Positions 17,848 to 26,727 of a stretch of 64,000 bases of DNA are shown one piece after another. Position numbers and translations under genes: made by a program. Each line of letters starts with the position of its first letter. The first letter of the stretch is position 1. The notes beneath the pieces were generated by a model that saw only the letters and a program-made list of their open reading frames with translations, made no database searches and was not told the DNA's origin. Source of the stretch: Streptococcus sanguinis (lineage in GTDB: Bacteria; Bacillota; Bacilli; Lactobacillales; Streptococcaceae); assembly GCA_013378335.1 (NCBI GenBank), contig CP040556.1, positions 1,364,001 through 1,428,000 on the forward strand, in the 5' to 3' direction.

Positions 17848-18881
17848 AGGTTCTTAATAATTGCCTCCGTCATTTGAGCTGTCCCTGCCTGACCACCCAA
17901 ATCTCGCGTTAGAATCCCCTGAGCCAAAGTCTTCTCAACCGCTACTTCAATCGCTTCTGCAGCTTCAAGCTCTGCAAAACTATCCCGCAACATCATAGCT
18001 ACAGAAAGTATCATACTGATAGGGTTGGCAATACCCTGCCCCGCAATATCGGGAGCTGAACCATGAATAGGCTCGTAAAGGCTGGGGCCTGCAGCCGAAT
18101 GACTGGCCGATGGCATAACTCCCAGCGTCCCTGACAGGACACTGGACTCGTCTGATAGAATATCCCCGAAGAGATTTTCCGTTACCACAACATCAAACTT
18201 AGCAGGATTGGTGATTATGAGCATCGCAGCACTGTCCACCAGCTGGTGCTCCAAGGTCACATCTGGATAATACTGGGCCACCTCATCTGCTACTCTACGC
18301 CAGAGTTTGGATGTCGCTAGCACATTTTGCTTGTCAATACTGGTCACGCGCTTTCTACGGCCACGCGCAATCTCAAAAGCTTTCCGAACAATCCGCTCCA
18401 CCTCTTCATAACTGTAGTCGTTAATATCACGCGCAGTTCTGTCCTCCAAAATATGCTCACCAAAGTAAATCCCACCAGTCAGCTCGCGCACGACCACGAA
18501 GTCCACGCCAGCAATACGCTCTGCCTTCAAAGGCGACAAATGCTTAAGAGCATCAAAAATCTTAACCGGCCGAATATTAGCATAGAGTTCAAGCTCCTTC
18601 CGCAGAGCGAGCAAGCCTTGCTCCGGACGAACTGGGGCATCATCATACTGGGGACTGCCAATAGCTGCTAGAAGAATAGCATCTGCCTCCTTGGCTGCTT
18701 CTAGAGTTGACTGAGGCAGAGGATGACCTTCCGCATCAATACCAGCACCCCCAAAAGCCTTCTCAGTTACATGGTATGTAAAGCCGAACTTGCCCGCAAC
18801 AGCAGCCAGTACTTGGAGACCGGCCTCCATGATTTCTGGACCGATACCGTCACCCGCCAGTGCTACAATTTCTTTTGTCAT
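17844..18881 (-). CDS. leuB: 3-isopropylmalate dehydrogenase
   Basis: A 345-residue isocitrate/isopropylmalate dehydrogenase-family protein with LAGDGIGPEI at the start, ELTGGIYFGEH and the metal/NAD motif DILSDESSVLSGTLGVMPSA. It oxidatively decarboxylates 3-isopropylmalate to the keto acid precursor of leucine. AGAAGGAAG lies before the ATG, 12 bases after leuA. Confidence 0.95.
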   Translation of the reverse strand: MTKEIVALAGDGIGPEIMEAGLQVLAAVAGKFGFTYHVTEKAFGGAGIDAEGHPLPQSTLEAAKEADAILLAAIGSPQYDDAPVRPEQGLLALRKELELYANIRPVKIFDALKHLSPLKAERIAGVDFVVVRELTGGIYFGEHILEDRTARDINDYSYEEVERIVRKAFEIARGRRKRVTSIDKQNVLATSKLWRRVADEVAQYYPDVTLEHQLVDSAAMLIITNPAKFDVVVTENLFGDILSDESSVLSGTLGVMPSASHSAAGPSLYEPIHGSAPDIAGQGIANPISMILSVAMMLRDSFAELEAAEAIEVAVEKTLAQGILTRDLGGQAGTAQMTEAIIKNL

Positions 18882-18893
18882 AGTCGCTTCCTT

Positions 18894-20462
18894 CTAACTA
18901 TTTGCAGGCAGATCGCGGTAGGAAACCTGATGGCCGATTTCACCAGCATTTTCCTTTTGCACAAAGGTGTTGGCATGGATATAGGCAATGGCGCTGGCCT
19001 TAAGAACATCAAAGTCAATACCAGAGGAGTTGAAAATCGTATCTGTATCCATATTTTCAACAGCTACCAAGACGCGAGCCTGAGAGTCAATACCATCCGT
19101 TACCGCTTCGATGTTATAAGACAAAAGCTGGACAGACTGGTTAAAGAATTGGTCAATGGCATTAAAGATAGCTTCGACGCTTCCTTTACCTTCTGCCACA
19201 CAGCTGACCGTCTCGCCATCTCCATTAACCAGCTGCACATCCGCTGTGATGGTATGGTCGTCATTAGTCGTCAACTGCAGATCATCAAAGTGGAAGCCTT
19301 CAGGATTTTCGACGGTCGTTCCGGCAATCAGAGCCCGAATATCAGCGTCAGTGACTTCATTTTTCTTATCAGCCAAGACCTTAAACTTAGCAAAGAGATC
19401 ATTGATTTCAGATTCCGCAAAGTCCAGAGCCAGTTCTTTGAGTTTTTCGACAAAGGCATGGCGGCCAGACAGTTTGCCAAGCGGCAGTGAATTGCTCTTG
19501 ACTCCAACCAACTCTGGTGTGATGATTTCATAGGTCAGTGGATTCTTAAGAACACCATCCTGATGGATACCGGACTCATGAGAGAAGGCATTGCCGCCAA
19601 CAACCGCCTTGTTCTTAGGCACTGGAATACCAGAGAAGCGGGATACCAGCTCAGAAGTGTTGATGGTTTCATTAAGGACAATGTCTGTCTCAACTTGGTA
19701 ATAGTCCTGACGAATCTCTAAGGCAACTGCTACTTCTTCCAATGCTACATTTCCAGCCCGCTCACCGATTCCATTGATAGTTCCCTGAACACGACCAGCA
19801 CCGTGCTTGATAGCTGTCAAACTATTAGCCGTTGCCATACCAAGGTCATCATGGCAATGAACACCAAATACAACCTTATGATTAGAAGTCACATTTGCCA
19901 CTAGGTAGTCGAAAATATTTGCAAACTCTTCCGGAGTAGTAAAGCCGACTGTATCTGGAATATTGATATAAGTCGCACCTGCATCAACTGCTGTTTGTAC
20001 CACCTGAAAAAGGAAATCCAGCTCTGTTCGTGTCGCGTCCTCAGGTGAAAACTCAACAATCTCAAACTTGGAACGAGCATAAGAAACGTGCTCCTTAATA
20101 GCTTCTAAAATCTCTTCCTTGGACTTTTTCAGCTTGAACTCTCTGTGAATAGGACTGGTCGCAATGAAGACATGAATCTGTGGATGCTTAGCATCCTTGA
20201 GCGCCTCGTAGCAGGCATCAATGTCTGATTTAACCGAACGCGCCAGACCAGTGACGGAAGCTTTAGTGATGACTTTAGCAATCTCCTGCACCGCCGCAAA
20301 TGAATCTGGGCTAGCAGCAGGAAAACCAGCTTCAATGACTGAAATACCCCACTTCTCTAACTGCTTGGCAATAGCCACCTTCTCCTTGATAGAGAAATTC
20401 ACTCCTGGTGTCTGCTCACCATCCCGGAGGCTGGTATCAAAAAACTCAACTTTGCGTGTCAT
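18894..20462 (-). CDS. leuA: 2-isopropylmalate synthase
   Basis: A 522-residue protein. The N-terminal TIM barrel carries FFDTSLRDGEQTPGV and the metal-binding HCHDDLGMATANS. The C-terminal third is the LeuA allosteric domain, where leucine feedback acts. AAAGGAG is 6 bases before the ATG at 20462; an in-frame TTG six bases earlier is rejected. It is the first structural gene of the leu operon and is preceded by a 375-base leader with a leucine-rich peptide and attenuator. Confidence 0.95.
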   Translation of the reverse strand: MTRKVEFFDTSLRDGEQTPGVNFSIKEKVAIAKQLEKWGISVIEAGFPAASPDSFAAVQEIAKVITKASVTGLARSVKSDIDACYEALKDAKHPQIHVFIATSPIHREFKLKKSKEEILEAIKEHVSYARSKFEIVEFSPEDATRTELDFLFQVVQTAVDAGATYINIPDTVGFTTPEEFANIFDYLVANVTSNHKVVFGVHCHDDLGMATANSLTAIKHGAGRVQGTINGIGERAGNVALEEVAVALEIRQDYYQVETDIVLNETINTSELVSRFSGIPVPKNKAVVGGNAFSHESGIHQDGVLKNPLTYEIITPELVGVKSNSLPLGKLSGRHAFVEKLKELALDFAESEINDLFAKFKVLADKKNEVTDADIRALIAGTTVENPEGFHFDDLQLTTNDDHTITADVQLVNGDGETVSCVAEGKGSVEAIFNAIDQFFNQSVQLLSYNIEAVTDGIDSQARVLVAVENMDTDTIFNSSGIDFDVLKASAIAYIHANTFVQKENAGEIGHQVSYRDLPANS

Positions 20463-20657
20463 AGACAACTCCTTTTCTAAGATACAAAGACCCTGTTAAT
20501 AGCCATAGGAAAAACTCTTCCCAAACTTCTAGGTCGTGTTCAATGACTGAGACGGTATGAGATAAATTGATTTCAGAAAAATCAAGATATACTCCCACTC
20601 CCATCGCTCCTTTAGAATCCATTTCTTACCCATCGGAGCTTGAGGTAAGACAGGTGA

Positions 20658-20695
20658 AATAAAAAACATCTCACTTGAGGAACAAGCGAGATGTT
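20658..20695 (-). terminator. leu attenuator terminator
   Basis: Minus strand: AACATCTCGCTT pairs with AAGTGAGATGTT (12 bp, one G-T) around the loop gttcctc, then TTTTTT. It lies between the leader peptide and leuA, so read-through must be regulated. A competing hairpin is possible: AAGC(GG)GAG at about 20701-20709 can pair with CTCGCTT, which is part of the terminator's left arm. Confidence 0.8.
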
Positions 20696-20740
20696 GATTT
20701 ACTCCCGCTTGGTAAGCCAAACAGGACTAATGCTTTTGCA

Positions 20741-20794
20741 CTAGCCCGAGTAACGCAACAACAAAGCAAAGTTTGAAGATTGGGTTGACTTCAT
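20741..20794 (-). CDS. leuL: leu operon leader peptide
   Basis: A 17-codon frame reads MKSTQSSNFALLLRYSG then TAG. It contains three consecutive leucine codons (TTG TTG TTG) at positions 11-13. A GGAG site is 10 bases upstream, and it lies 40-50 bases after the -10 box and upstream of a rho-independent terminator. This is the classic layout of ribosome-mediated attenuation: stalling at the Leu codons when charged tRNA-Leu is scarce would favour the antiterminator. The bases TTACTC within the CGT TAC TCG codons can pair with GAGTAA before the terminator, giving a plausible protector stem. Confidence 0.8.
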   Translation of the reverse strand: MKSTQSSNFALLLRYSG

Positions 20795-20837
20795 GTTTGA
20801 CTAACTCCTTTTCTGAGATGGTTTCTTATTGTTTAGT

Positions 20838-20866
20838 ATTTTAGCACAGTATCATAGGCCTGTCAA
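20838..20866 (-). promoter_or_regulatory. leu operon promoter
   Basis: -35 TTGACA (20861-20866), 17-base spacer, -10 TAAAAT (20838-20843) on the minus strand. Nearly full consensus. Confidence 0.85.
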
Positions 20867-20943
20867 GAAAAAGTCGATATTTTCTGAAAATTTTTAATAT
20901 GCTGGATTATTTTTAGAGGTGATTAGCAAAAATAAAAGAAAGC

Positions 20944-20971
20944 AAAAGAAGCAAGGTAAGTTCTGCTTCTT
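20944..20971 (-). terminator. terminator of lipase-effector locus 1
   Basis: AAGAAGCA and TGCTTCTT form an 8-bp stem with a short T-run on the minus strand, about 30 bases after the last partner gene. Confidence 0.55.
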
Positions 20972-20998
20972 CTATTTTTTCAACAATCGTAACATAGT

Positions 20999-21310
20999 TT
21001 ATTTACTCACTTCATCCAGCTTATTCTGAAAGCGTCTGTTCTCCTGATAGCGAGCTTCTAGAACATCGTCTATACGCTTTTTGTATTGCTGATGGTATTG
21101 ATCCAGATTATCCTCTATTTGAAAAATATAAGGTTGAGCCTCTGTCAAAGGAATCTCTCTACATGCATAAGAAATCGCCTCCAAAAGTTTGTTCGTCTCT
21201 CTATCAAACTTATAGTAGTAAGCATCTAACTCTGTCTCTACTCGCTCAATCTCACGCAATTTTAGAGCATGTTCTTCTTCTAGTTCCTTACGCTTCTTTT
21301 TATCCAGCAT
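20999..21310 (-). CDS. small helical type VII effector partner (DUF3958-like)
   Basis: A 103-residue, almost fully helical, highly charged protein (KKKRKELEEEHALKLREIER at the start, QENRRFQNKLDEV at the end). It is the third gene of toxin, WXG-like partner, second partner, the order of small partner genes known around LXG toxins and around lipase toxins of type VIIb systems. A very similar protein occupies the same place in locus 2 (38740-39066). It probably packs with the toxin's C-terminal helical domain as a targeting complex. AGGAG lies 8 bases before the ATG. Family name assigned by size and context. Confidence 0.65.
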   Translation of the reverse strand: MLDKKKRKELEEEHALKLREIERVETELDAYYYKFDRETNKLLEAISYACREIPLTEAQPYIFQIEDNLDQYHQQYKKRIDDVLEARYQENRRFQNKLDEVSK

Positions 21311-21321
21311 TGCCCCAACTC

Positions 21322-21633
21322 CTATCCTTTGATCGGACTATTCAAAGAAGGTGTCTGCATCGTCTGAGTTAGATGAGTTTCAGCTGCTTGCGCTGCCTTA
21401 CCTTCAAATCCACCCCTAATGTTATTAACGTAGTTAGTAGATGCATAATTTTTCATATCCGCAGCCGCCGCCTGTAGCTGAGTTGCTAACTCCACTCCTT
21501 TAGCAAGAATAAGCTGCTCTTTTCCCGCTATCAAAGCCTTAATAGCCTGCCGCTCCTGCTCTTTCATCTTTTCTTTAAACTGTCTCTCTAACTCCGCTTT
21601 AGTTACGAGCGAATCCTCATTTAGTATAAGCAT
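21322..21633 (-). CDS. small WXG100-like type VII effector partner (DUF3130-like)
   Basis: A 103-residue helical protein. In place of WxG it has FEG (GGFEGKAAQAAETHL), between two helices. The locus 2 counterpart has FSG (GAFSGGAADSVKEVL), and both end in a short SPI tail. This is the expected look of DUF3130/TIGR04197-type partners that target type VIIb toxins. GGAGGG precedes the ATG at 21633, which lies inside the toxin's last codons (17-base overlap), so the two are translationally coupled. Confidence 0.7.
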   Translation of the reverse strand: MLILNEDSLVTKAELERQFKEKMKEQERQAIKALIAGKEQLILAKGVELATQLQAAAADMKNYASTNYVNNIRGGFEGKAAQAAETHLTQTMQTPSLNSPIKG

Positions 21634-23336
21634 TTTCAATAACCCTCCATGATCCTTTCACATCTGCTAAGAGATTATTGAAATCCTCAGCTTGCTGAGT
21701 ATCGACTGCTGCAAAATCTCCACTAGCTCTGACTAAAGTCGTTCCTAACTGTTCAATCTCTGTCAGGAAGCCTTGTGCGGATGTATTTGTATTTGTTTCA
21801 ATCGAATCATCCCAAAAACTAGAAACATTAAAATCAGCTAGTAAACTCATTACCTCTGTGCCACTCAGATAAGTCACCATTCCCATTGCCTCTTCACTCG
21901 TATCCTTTACTGTATTTTGAACAAATTCCTTGGCATCCGACAATAAGGTTTGGACATGCTTAACTTTATCTTCCATTTCAAAGATAGCCAGCTGAGCTGC
22001 TGTCTGAAGGAGGCGAGCACGAATCAAAATTCTATCTCCTCCTGTAAGATTACCATTTCCCAACTGTTCCTGATAGCGAGGAATGGCTTCACGGTCCCAA
22101 GTCATTGATTCTAAGCGGGCAACCCTAATAATCTCCTTGTATTCTGTCTCAAATTGATGATAGAAGGCATAACCCAAAACAGCCCTATCAGGAAGATCTC
22201 CTTTCATAAGAGAATTGAATATATTTGAAGCAGTTTCTTCATTAACTCCTAGTTTTCGGAGAGCATCCAATGTTTTGGCAATTAGACGAGCTAGCTTTTC
22301 TCCCGCTCTCAGCAGTTCAGGATGAAAATCATCCGAAGCGGTCAAGAATGAACCTTTGCCGTCCCCCTGAAAGACACCAAAATCATGGGCACTTTCTGAA
22401 TCAAAACTCTGAGTATAATGCAAAGGAACAACGATATTAACTTTACCAACAGGTCCACCTTCACCTCTTACATGATATTGGTCACCGTCTTCAGGTAAAT
22501 GGGCAATTGTATATTCTCGATTAAGCATGCTAACCATGTCAAAAGGATTGACATAATATTCAATTTTTTCACCTAAAGTTTTGATTTGATCTTGAGTTAA
22601 CCCCATTTTCAAAAGGCTTTTAGTAGTATCTGGACCATCGAAGAGGACGACTTTCCCGACTTTCTGTAGCTCTTGGGCATTTAATCCAGCTATTCCTTGA
22701 ACAGATACCATGGTCCCAAGCGAGTGAGCAACAATGTCCATCTTGGCATCTGGAGCTTTTTCATTCATCTCTGCGATTTTAGCTTTCATTCCTTTTGTGG
22801 CCAACTTTGCTTGTGGAATATGAATATGATTAAGTGCAAACTGGGCATCGTTATCAACCCAATCGTTCCAATTAGCCAATCTCATGCCGTCGCTTCCTCG
22901 GATGGCCAAATAAGTTTGTTTCGTATCTTTACCCAAGGTTGGAGTATCTGTTAAATAGTAGGCATTAAAACCTGCTTTTTCATCGGTTAAAAGCCCTTTT
23001 TGATAACGATTGACGATATTTGTTTCTTTATGATAGCCACCATTAGGATTGGGAACTTGGAGATCCATCGTCTCTTCTACAGTATGCAAATCAGGATCTG
23101 GCTGCAAGTAGACCTTACCATTAATCTTGTCATCCTGATTAAAGTTTTTTACCTCCAGGAGTAACTTCCCACTCTTCTGTATCCTTATTATAAAATTTGG
23201 CATCTTGTGAGAAATCAAAAAGCTGATAATCTTTTGAATTGTTATCTGGGGGAAAATTACTTGGACGACCTGTATAAGCGGATTGAGCTAAATCAGCATA
23301 AAAATTATCAAAATTTTTTAAATTACTTTTCGTCAT
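21617..23336 (-). pseudogene. type VII-type lipase toxin with N-terminal catalytic and C-terminal helical targeting domain, frameshifted
   Basis: Two frames (23139-23336 and 21617-23218) join if one A is removed from the six-base run 23145-23150, giving 572 residues. The first 300 residues are a DUF2974/Mbeg1-like lipase: oxyanion strand YLAIRGSDG near residue 145, nucleophile elbow IVAHSLGT (Ser about 205), and a probable catalytic His in SESAHDFGVF. The last 250 residues are helical with no LXG motif at the N-terminus. This reverse order, the small partners and the exposed membrane-anchored immunity proteins match the TslA-type lipase toxins of Staphylococcus aureus. It would attack membrane lipids of rivals. 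The immunity gene just upstream overlaps the start by 14 bases. Confidence 0.75.
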
Positions 23337-23773
23337 AGTAATACCAACCTCCATCCCGATAAATTCTTATAGGTTGCATTTCATAGATTCCCAATTCTTT
23401 TGGTATACTATTGGCATCATTATCCAAAGAAAGACCAATCATAAATTTTGTTTTATCATTATTATTCACCTTTCCCCTAAGTGTTAGCATATAACCACCT
23501 CCTTGTGGAGTGCCATTCCCTATGTCTTCAACTTTCATACTGTCCCAATCAAACTGAACACTTTTAACTTTAGGACTTAAAGATTTCACAAAATCTGCTA
23601 AGTCTTTTTCGTGTTTTTTTTAAGTAAGTCAACTGTTTTTCTCTTGGACTCTGAAAACCAAAAATATCATCTGTGAACAAACTTTTATTTTGAACTGACA
23701 TAATCGTCCCTCCTATGACTAGTGTAGCAGTTAGCGCTACGATTGATAGAATAGCTATTTTGCTTTTTTTCAT
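23323..23773 (-). pseudogene. lipase-toxin immunity-type membrane protein, paralogue G (adjacent to toxin), frameshifted
   Basis: N-terminal single membrane anchor (IAILSIVALTATLVIGGTIM, no lipobox Cys), linker SPREKQLTYLKK, then the conserved core FDWDSMKVEDIGNGTPQGGG and the ending EMQPIRIYRDGGWYYYDEK. The frame breaks in the eight-T run 23614-23621; one base fewer restores 149 residues. Its stop lies 13 bases inside the toxin gene, so it is the cognate candidate. The protein would sit outside the membrane, where a secreted lipase acts. The unit has its own terminator-promoter block upstream. Confidence 0.7.
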
Positions 23774-23775
23774 TA

Positions 23776-23838
23776 TTTGTCCTCCTTTTGAAGAGAAGTT
23801 ACTATTATTATATCATGAATGCATTAAAAAAATACTTT
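23776..23838 (-). promoter_or_regulatory. unit promoter and terminator block (recurs before five immunity paralogues)
   Basis: Read on the minus strand: a hairpin AATACTTTTCAAAAGTATT with a T-run, ATGCATTCATGATATAAT (an extended -10, TGATATAAT), then AAGGAGG and the ATG. The same block, with minor changes, occurs at about 24362-24425, 24945-25009, 25548-25612 and 26135-26194. Each immunity unit therefore seems to stop the previous transcript and start its own. Confidence 0.6.
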
Positions 23839-23926
23839 TGAAAAGTATTCTGTAAAATATGAAATTTACAAACTGCGCCAAATCTGCATAAAGATTATCA
23901 AAACTCTTTAAATTACTGTTACTCAT
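23810..23926 (-). pseudogene. toxin 5'-end stub behind immunity paralogue F
   Basis: Starts MSNSNLKSFDNLYADLAQFV, matching the toxin's MTKSNLKNFDNFYADLAQSA, then departs and runs through the unit terminator to a stop. The start codon overlaps the end of the immunity gene, as in the intact toxin. Confidence 0.7.
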
Positions 23927-24353
23927 AAATATCCCATACATTGCCTTTCAAGACTCTTATCGGTTGCATTTCAGAAATTCTCTTAATATCAGGAATACTG
24001 TTTCTATTATGTTCTAGCGGGAAACCCAGAGTAAATTCAGAATCTTCAATATTATTAATTCTTCCGCTTAAAGTTAGTATATTCCCCCCACCTTGAGGAG
24101 TTCCGTTACCTATATCCTCAATTGTCAAACTACCCCAGTCAAACTGAACACTTTTAACTTTAGGATTTCTGGATTTAACAAATTCAGCCATTTCTTCTTC
24201 ATGCTTTTTTAAATAAGCTAGCTGTTTCTCTTTTGGACTTCTCAAATCGAAAGTCTCATCTGTGAATAAACTTTTGTTTTGAACTGTCATAATCGTCCCT
24301 CCTATGACTAGAGTGGTTGCTATCGCAAGAATAGCTAATCTATTTTTTTTCAT
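23919..24353 (-). CDS. lipase-toxin immunity-type membrane protein, paralogue F
   Basis: A 144-residue intact member: short membrane anchor (LAILAIATTLVIGGTIM), SPKEKQLAYLKKHEEEMAEF, core FDWGSLTIEDIGNGTPQGGG, ending EMQPIRVLKGNVWDIYE. Belongs to the subgroup with the EMQP(I/L)R ending (A, D, F, G). GGAGG precedes the ATG. It overlaps the toxin stub by 8 bases. Confidence 0.75.
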   Translation of the reverse strand: MKKNRLAILAIATTLVIGGTIMTVQNKSLFTDETFDLRSPKEKQLAYLKKHEEEMAEFVKSRNPKVKSVQFDWGSLTIEDIGNGTPQGGGNILTLSGRINNIEDSEFTLGFPLEHNRNSIPDIKRISEMQPIRVLKGNVWDIYE

Positions 24354-24388
24354 TATTTATCCTCCAAAGTAAAGAGAAATTACTATTA

Positions 24389-24505
24389 TTATATCATGAA
24401 TGCATTAAAAATAATTTTGAAAAGTATTCCGTAAAATATGAAATTTACAAACTGTGCTAAATCTGCATAGAGATTATCAAAGTTTTTTAAATTGCTGTTA
24501 CTCAA
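24389..24505 (-). pseudogene. toxin 5'-end stub behind paralogue E
   Basis: Reads LSNSNLKNFDNLYADLAQFV from a TTG codon, then non-toxin sequence through the unit terminator. The toxin start codon is TTG here, not ATG, because the overlapping immunity gene has a different 3' end. Confidence 0.65.
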
Positions 24506-24936
24506 AAAAGCTCACCTCCTAATCTTATACCATTGCTGATACCCATGCTTTCTAAATCAACTTTTCCATCTTTGATCTCTATTAGAACATTCCAGTCTGA
24601 ATCTTTTAAATTATTAAATTCACCAAATATACTCACAACTTCTCCTCCGCCTTGTGGGATTCCATTTCCAACATCTTCCCAGCGCGTTTGATTCCAATCA
24701 ATCTGAACCGATTTTATCTTTGAATTTTGAGATTTCACAAACTCCTTAATCTCTTCTTCATGCTTTTTAAGATAAACTAACTGTTTTTCATGTGGGTCTT
24801 GCTCTTTCTTTTTCTCCTGCTTAGTTCCATGTGTAAACAAATTTTTATTTTGAAGTGTCATAATTGTTCCTCCAATAACTAGAGTAGCGGTTAGCACTAC
24901 GATTGATAGAGTAGCTATTTTGCCTTTTTTCACCAT
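24502..24936 (-). CDS. lipase-toxin immunity-type membrane protein, paralogue E
   Basis: A 144-residue intact member with anchor IATLSIVVLTATLVIGGTIM, a lysine/glutamate linker (KQEKKKEQDPHEKQLVYLKK) and core IDWNQTRWEDVGNGIPQGGG. The ending GISNGIRLGGELF places it in the second subgroup (B, C, E), in which the last 40 residues differ strongly from the EMQP group. AAGGAGG precedes the ATG. Confidence 0.75.
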   Translation of the reverse strand: MVKKGKIATLSIVVLTATLVIGGTIMTLQNKNLFTHGTKQEKKKEQDPHEKQLVYLKKHEEEIKEFVKSQNSKIKSVQIDWNQTRWEDVGNGIPQGGGEVVSIFGEFNNLKDSDWNVLIEIKDGKVDLESMGISNGIRLGGELF

Positions 24937-25018
24937 TTGTCCTCCTTGTGAATAGAAGTTACTATTATTATATCATGAATGCATTAAAAAAATACTTTTG
25001 AAAAGTATTCTCATCAAA

Positions 25019-25087
25019 TTAGAAATTGGCTGACTGCGCTAAATCTGCATATAAATTATCAAAGTTTTTTAAATTACTATTACTCAT
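25019..25087 (-). pseudogene. toxin 5'-end stub behind paralogue D
   Basis: ATG-initiated, MSNSNLKNFDNLYADLAQSA then NF and a stop: 22 codons collinear with the toxin N-terminus. Confidence 0.7.
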
Positions 25088-25534
25088 ATAAGAACCAGCC
25101 TCCATCTCGTAAAATTCTTATCGGCTGCATTTCATAAATAACCAGCTTCTCAGGAACTTCATTTGAATTGTGGTTTAAAGGAATTCCCAATGTAAATTCA
25201 GTGTCTTTATTATTATTTATTCCGCCATCTAAAGTCAGAATATATCCTCCACCTTGAGGAGTGCCATTCCCAATATCTTCGACTTTCATACTCTCCCAAT
25301 CAAATTGAACACTTTCAACTTTAGAGTTTAAAGATTTAACAAAGTCGGCCAACTCTTCTTCATGTCTTTTGAGGTAAGCCAGCTGTTTTTCATGTGGGTC
25401 TTGCTCTTTCTTTTTCTCCTGCTTGCTTCCGTCTGTAAACAATTTTTATTTTGAACTGTCATAATTGTCCCTCCTATGACCAGAGAAGCTATTACTGCTG
25501 CCACAGATAGAATCGCTATTTGTTTTTGTTTCAT
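25080..25534 (-). pseudogene. lipase-toxin immunity-type membrane protein, paralogue D, frameshifted
   Basis: Anchor IAILSVAAVIASLVIGGTIM, then the frame slips at 25441-25442. The paralogues have AAA (plus strand) where this copy has AA. Restoring it gives NKNLFTDGSKQEKKKEQDP, the core FDWESMKVEDIGNGTPQGGG and the ending EMQPIRILRDGGWFLYE, 151 residues. EMQP subgroup. Confidence 0.7.
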
Positions 25535-25572
25535 CTTCTAGCCTCCTTGTGCATAATAATAAGTTACTATTA

Positions 25573-26121
25573 TTATATCATGAATACAATAAAAAAATAC
25601 TTTTGAAAAGTATTCTCGTTAAATTTGAAATTGGCTGACTGCGCTAAATCTGCATAAAAATTATCAAATGTTTTTAAATTACTATTACTCAAAAGTTCAC
25701 CCCCAATACGTAAAGGACTACCAATTCCAATAGAATTAATTAGAATTTTTCCATCTTCAATCCTAATAATAACACTCCAGCTTGATTTTGCTATATTATT
25801 AAAGCTTCCATAAACCTGAACAATATCACCTCCACCTTGAGGGGTTCCATTTCCTATCTGATCCCATTGTGTTTGTTCCCAATCAATTTGAACTGTTTCT
25901 ATCTTAGGATTCAAAGACTTAACATACTGCTCAATATCCTTCTTATGTTTTTTAAGATAAGCCAGCTGTTTTTCACGTGGATCTTGCTCTTTCTTTTTCT
26001 CCTGCTTCGTTCCATGTGTAAACAAATTTTTATTTTGAAGTGTCATAATTGTTCCTCCAATAACTAGAGTAGCGCTTATCGCTACAATTGATAGAGTAGC
26101 TATTTTGCCTTTTTTTACCAT
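25573..26121 (-). CDS. immunity-type membrane protein, paralogue C, fused in frame to a toxin 5'-end stub
   Basis: Residues 1-143 are an immunity paralogue (anchor IATLSIVAISATLVIGGTIM, core IDWEQTQWDQIGNGTPQGGG, ending GSPLRIGGELL). The frame then continues without a stop into SNSNLKTFDNFYADLAQSAN and on through the unit terminator, 182 residues in all. Compared with paralogue E the junction has four T instead of six; five would restore a stop. So the fusion may be a one-base artefact, or a real read-through. RIGGEL subgroup. Confidence 0.7.
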   Translation of the reverse strand: MVKKGKIATLSIVAISATLVIGGTIMTLQNKNLFTHGTKQEKKKEQDPREKQLAYLKKHKKDIEQYVKSLNPKIETVQIDWEQTQWDQIGNGTPQGGGDIVQVYGSFNNIAKSSWSVIIRIEDGKILINSIGIGSPLRIGGELLSNSNLKTFDNFYADLAQSANFKFNENTFQKYFFIVFMI

Positions 26122-26152
26122 TTGGCCTCCTTGTGAAGAGAAGTTACCATTA

Positions 26153-26269
26153 TTATATCATGAATGCATTAAAAATACTTTTGAAAAGTATTCCGTCAAA
26201 AATGAAATTAGCCGGCTGCGCTAAATCAGCATAAAAATTGTCAAAATTTTTTAAATTACTTTTCGTCAA
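26153..26269 (-). pseudogene. toxin 5'-end stub behind paralogue B
   Basis: LTKSNLKNFDNFYADLAQPA from a TTG codon. It is closest in sequence to the intact toxin (TKSN rather than SNSN). Confidence 0.65.
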
Positions 26270-26689
26270 ATCCTCTTCCTCCTACACGAAGCGGACTCCC
26301 ACTTCCAATTCCTTCAATAAAATCTTCTTCATTATTATTTCCATTTTTTATGTAGACTAAAACACTCCAACTTGAATCTTTAATATGATTAAAGCCACCA
26401 AAAACTCGAATGACATTGCCTCCACCCTGAGGTGTACCATTTCCTATTTCTTCCAACGTGTTTCTTCCCAAGAAATTTGAACAGATTCCACTTTAGGATT
26501 TAAAGACTTCACAAAATCTTCTATTTCTTTTTTATTTTCCTTCAAATAAGCAAGTTGTTTCTCTCTTGGACTTCTTAAATCGAAAATTACATCAGTGAAT
26601 AAACTTTTGTTTTGAACTGTCATAATTGTTCCTCCTATGACTAAAGCAGTCGCTATCGCAAGGATAGCTAATCTATTTTTTTTCATCAT
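26256..26689 (-). pseudogene. lipase-toxin immunity-type membrane protein, paralogue B, frameshifted
   Basis: Anchor LAILAIATALVIGGTIM, linker SPREKQLAYLKENKKEIEDF, then a slip at 26453-26454 (CC where CCC is expected on the plus strand). After restoration it reads WEETRWEEIGNGTPQGGG and ends GSGSPLRVGGRGFDEK, 144 residues. It has no promoter block of its own; paralogue A and its stub lie directly upstream. Confidence 0.7.
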
Positions 26690-26727
26690 TTGGCCTCCTT
26701 GTAAATATGAGAAAATGACCGACCGCG

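Noticed and set aside
18723..19490. Plus-strand frame opposite leuA/leuB
   Set aside because: Shadow of well-supported leu genes.
20529..20720. 63-codon minus-strand frame across the leu attenuator
   Set aside because: Runs through the terminator hairpin, has no ribosome site and no protein-like composition.
20463..20837. T-box riboswitch before leuA
   Set aside because: No T-box consensus found; a leader peptide with Leu codons and an attenuator explains the leader.
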